From Ruminococcus sp. UBA946 (GTDB lineage: Bacteria; Bacillota; Clostridia; Oscillospirales; Ruminococcaceae), in NCBI GenBank assembly GCA_002293295.1, contig DBCY01000027.1:1-6763 (forward strand): a DNA stretch of 6,763 nucleotides, read 5' to 3'. The stretch's first letter is position 1; each line of letters begins with the position of its first letter. Position numbers and translations under genes: made by a program. Below, in pieces: positions 6,719 to 6,763 of the stretch. The notes beneath the pieces were generated by a model, which had not been told where the DNA came from, searched no databases, and worked only from the letters and a program-made list of their open reading frames with translations.

Positions 6719-6763
6719 TATTTTATAAAAATATTTAAATACTAATTAACAGAAGCGTTGACA

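Noticed and set aside
1..6763. Mobile element, CRISPR, tRNA/rRNA, T-box or riboswitch
   Set aside because: No transposase or integrase motifs, spaced direct repeats, tRNA cloverleaf or rRNA stretches were seen. The short leaders leave no room for a T-box or riboswitch; only the region upstream of position 1 could hold a pheST leader.

Overview
The window looks like ordinary chromosomal DNA from a low- to mid-GC Bacillota, most likely a member of the Clostridia. The evidence is the replication pair: a DnaD-domain primosome protein followed by a DnaI-type helicase loader with an N-terminal Cys4 module, an arrangement typical of Bacillota. A CheW-receiver (CheV) protein, AGGAG-type ribosome binding sites, AT-rich spacers and sigma-A-like promoter elements agree with this. 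No species can be named from the sequence alone.

Layout. The plus strand carries pheT (49-2460, phenylalanyl-tRNA synthetase beta chain). After a 111-base spacer comes an AraC-type HTH protein fused to a GNAT acetyltransferase-like domain (2572-3447). A strong bidirectional terminator (3451-3488) separates it from three genes on the minus strand: cheV (3503-4420), dnaI (4564-5550) and a DnaD/DnaB-like primosome gene (5580-6626). In transcription order these read primosome gene, dnaI, cheV. The first two are 29 bases apart and surely one operon. cheV has a 143-base AT-rich leader with its own plausible promoter. The last 137 bases are an AT-rich upstream region with a promoter for the replication pair. 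They end in a TTGACA that may belong to a divergent gene outside the window.

Functionally, pheT is translation housekeeping and is expected to follow pheS just outside the window. The DnaD-like protein and DnaI would act together in loading the replicative helicase at oriC or restarted forks. CheV is a chemotaxis coupling protein with a phosphorylatable receiver, encoded here away from any other visible che gene. The HTH-GNAT protein is the least predictable gene.

No mobile element, CRISPR array, rRNA or tRNA was seen, and no clear novel multi-gene system. The points most worth checking are: an internal ribosome binding site and ATG in the HTH-GNAT gene, exactly at the domain junction; nested inverted repeats over that gene's promoter; and a GC-rich hairpin cluster in the inter-domain linker of the primosome gene.
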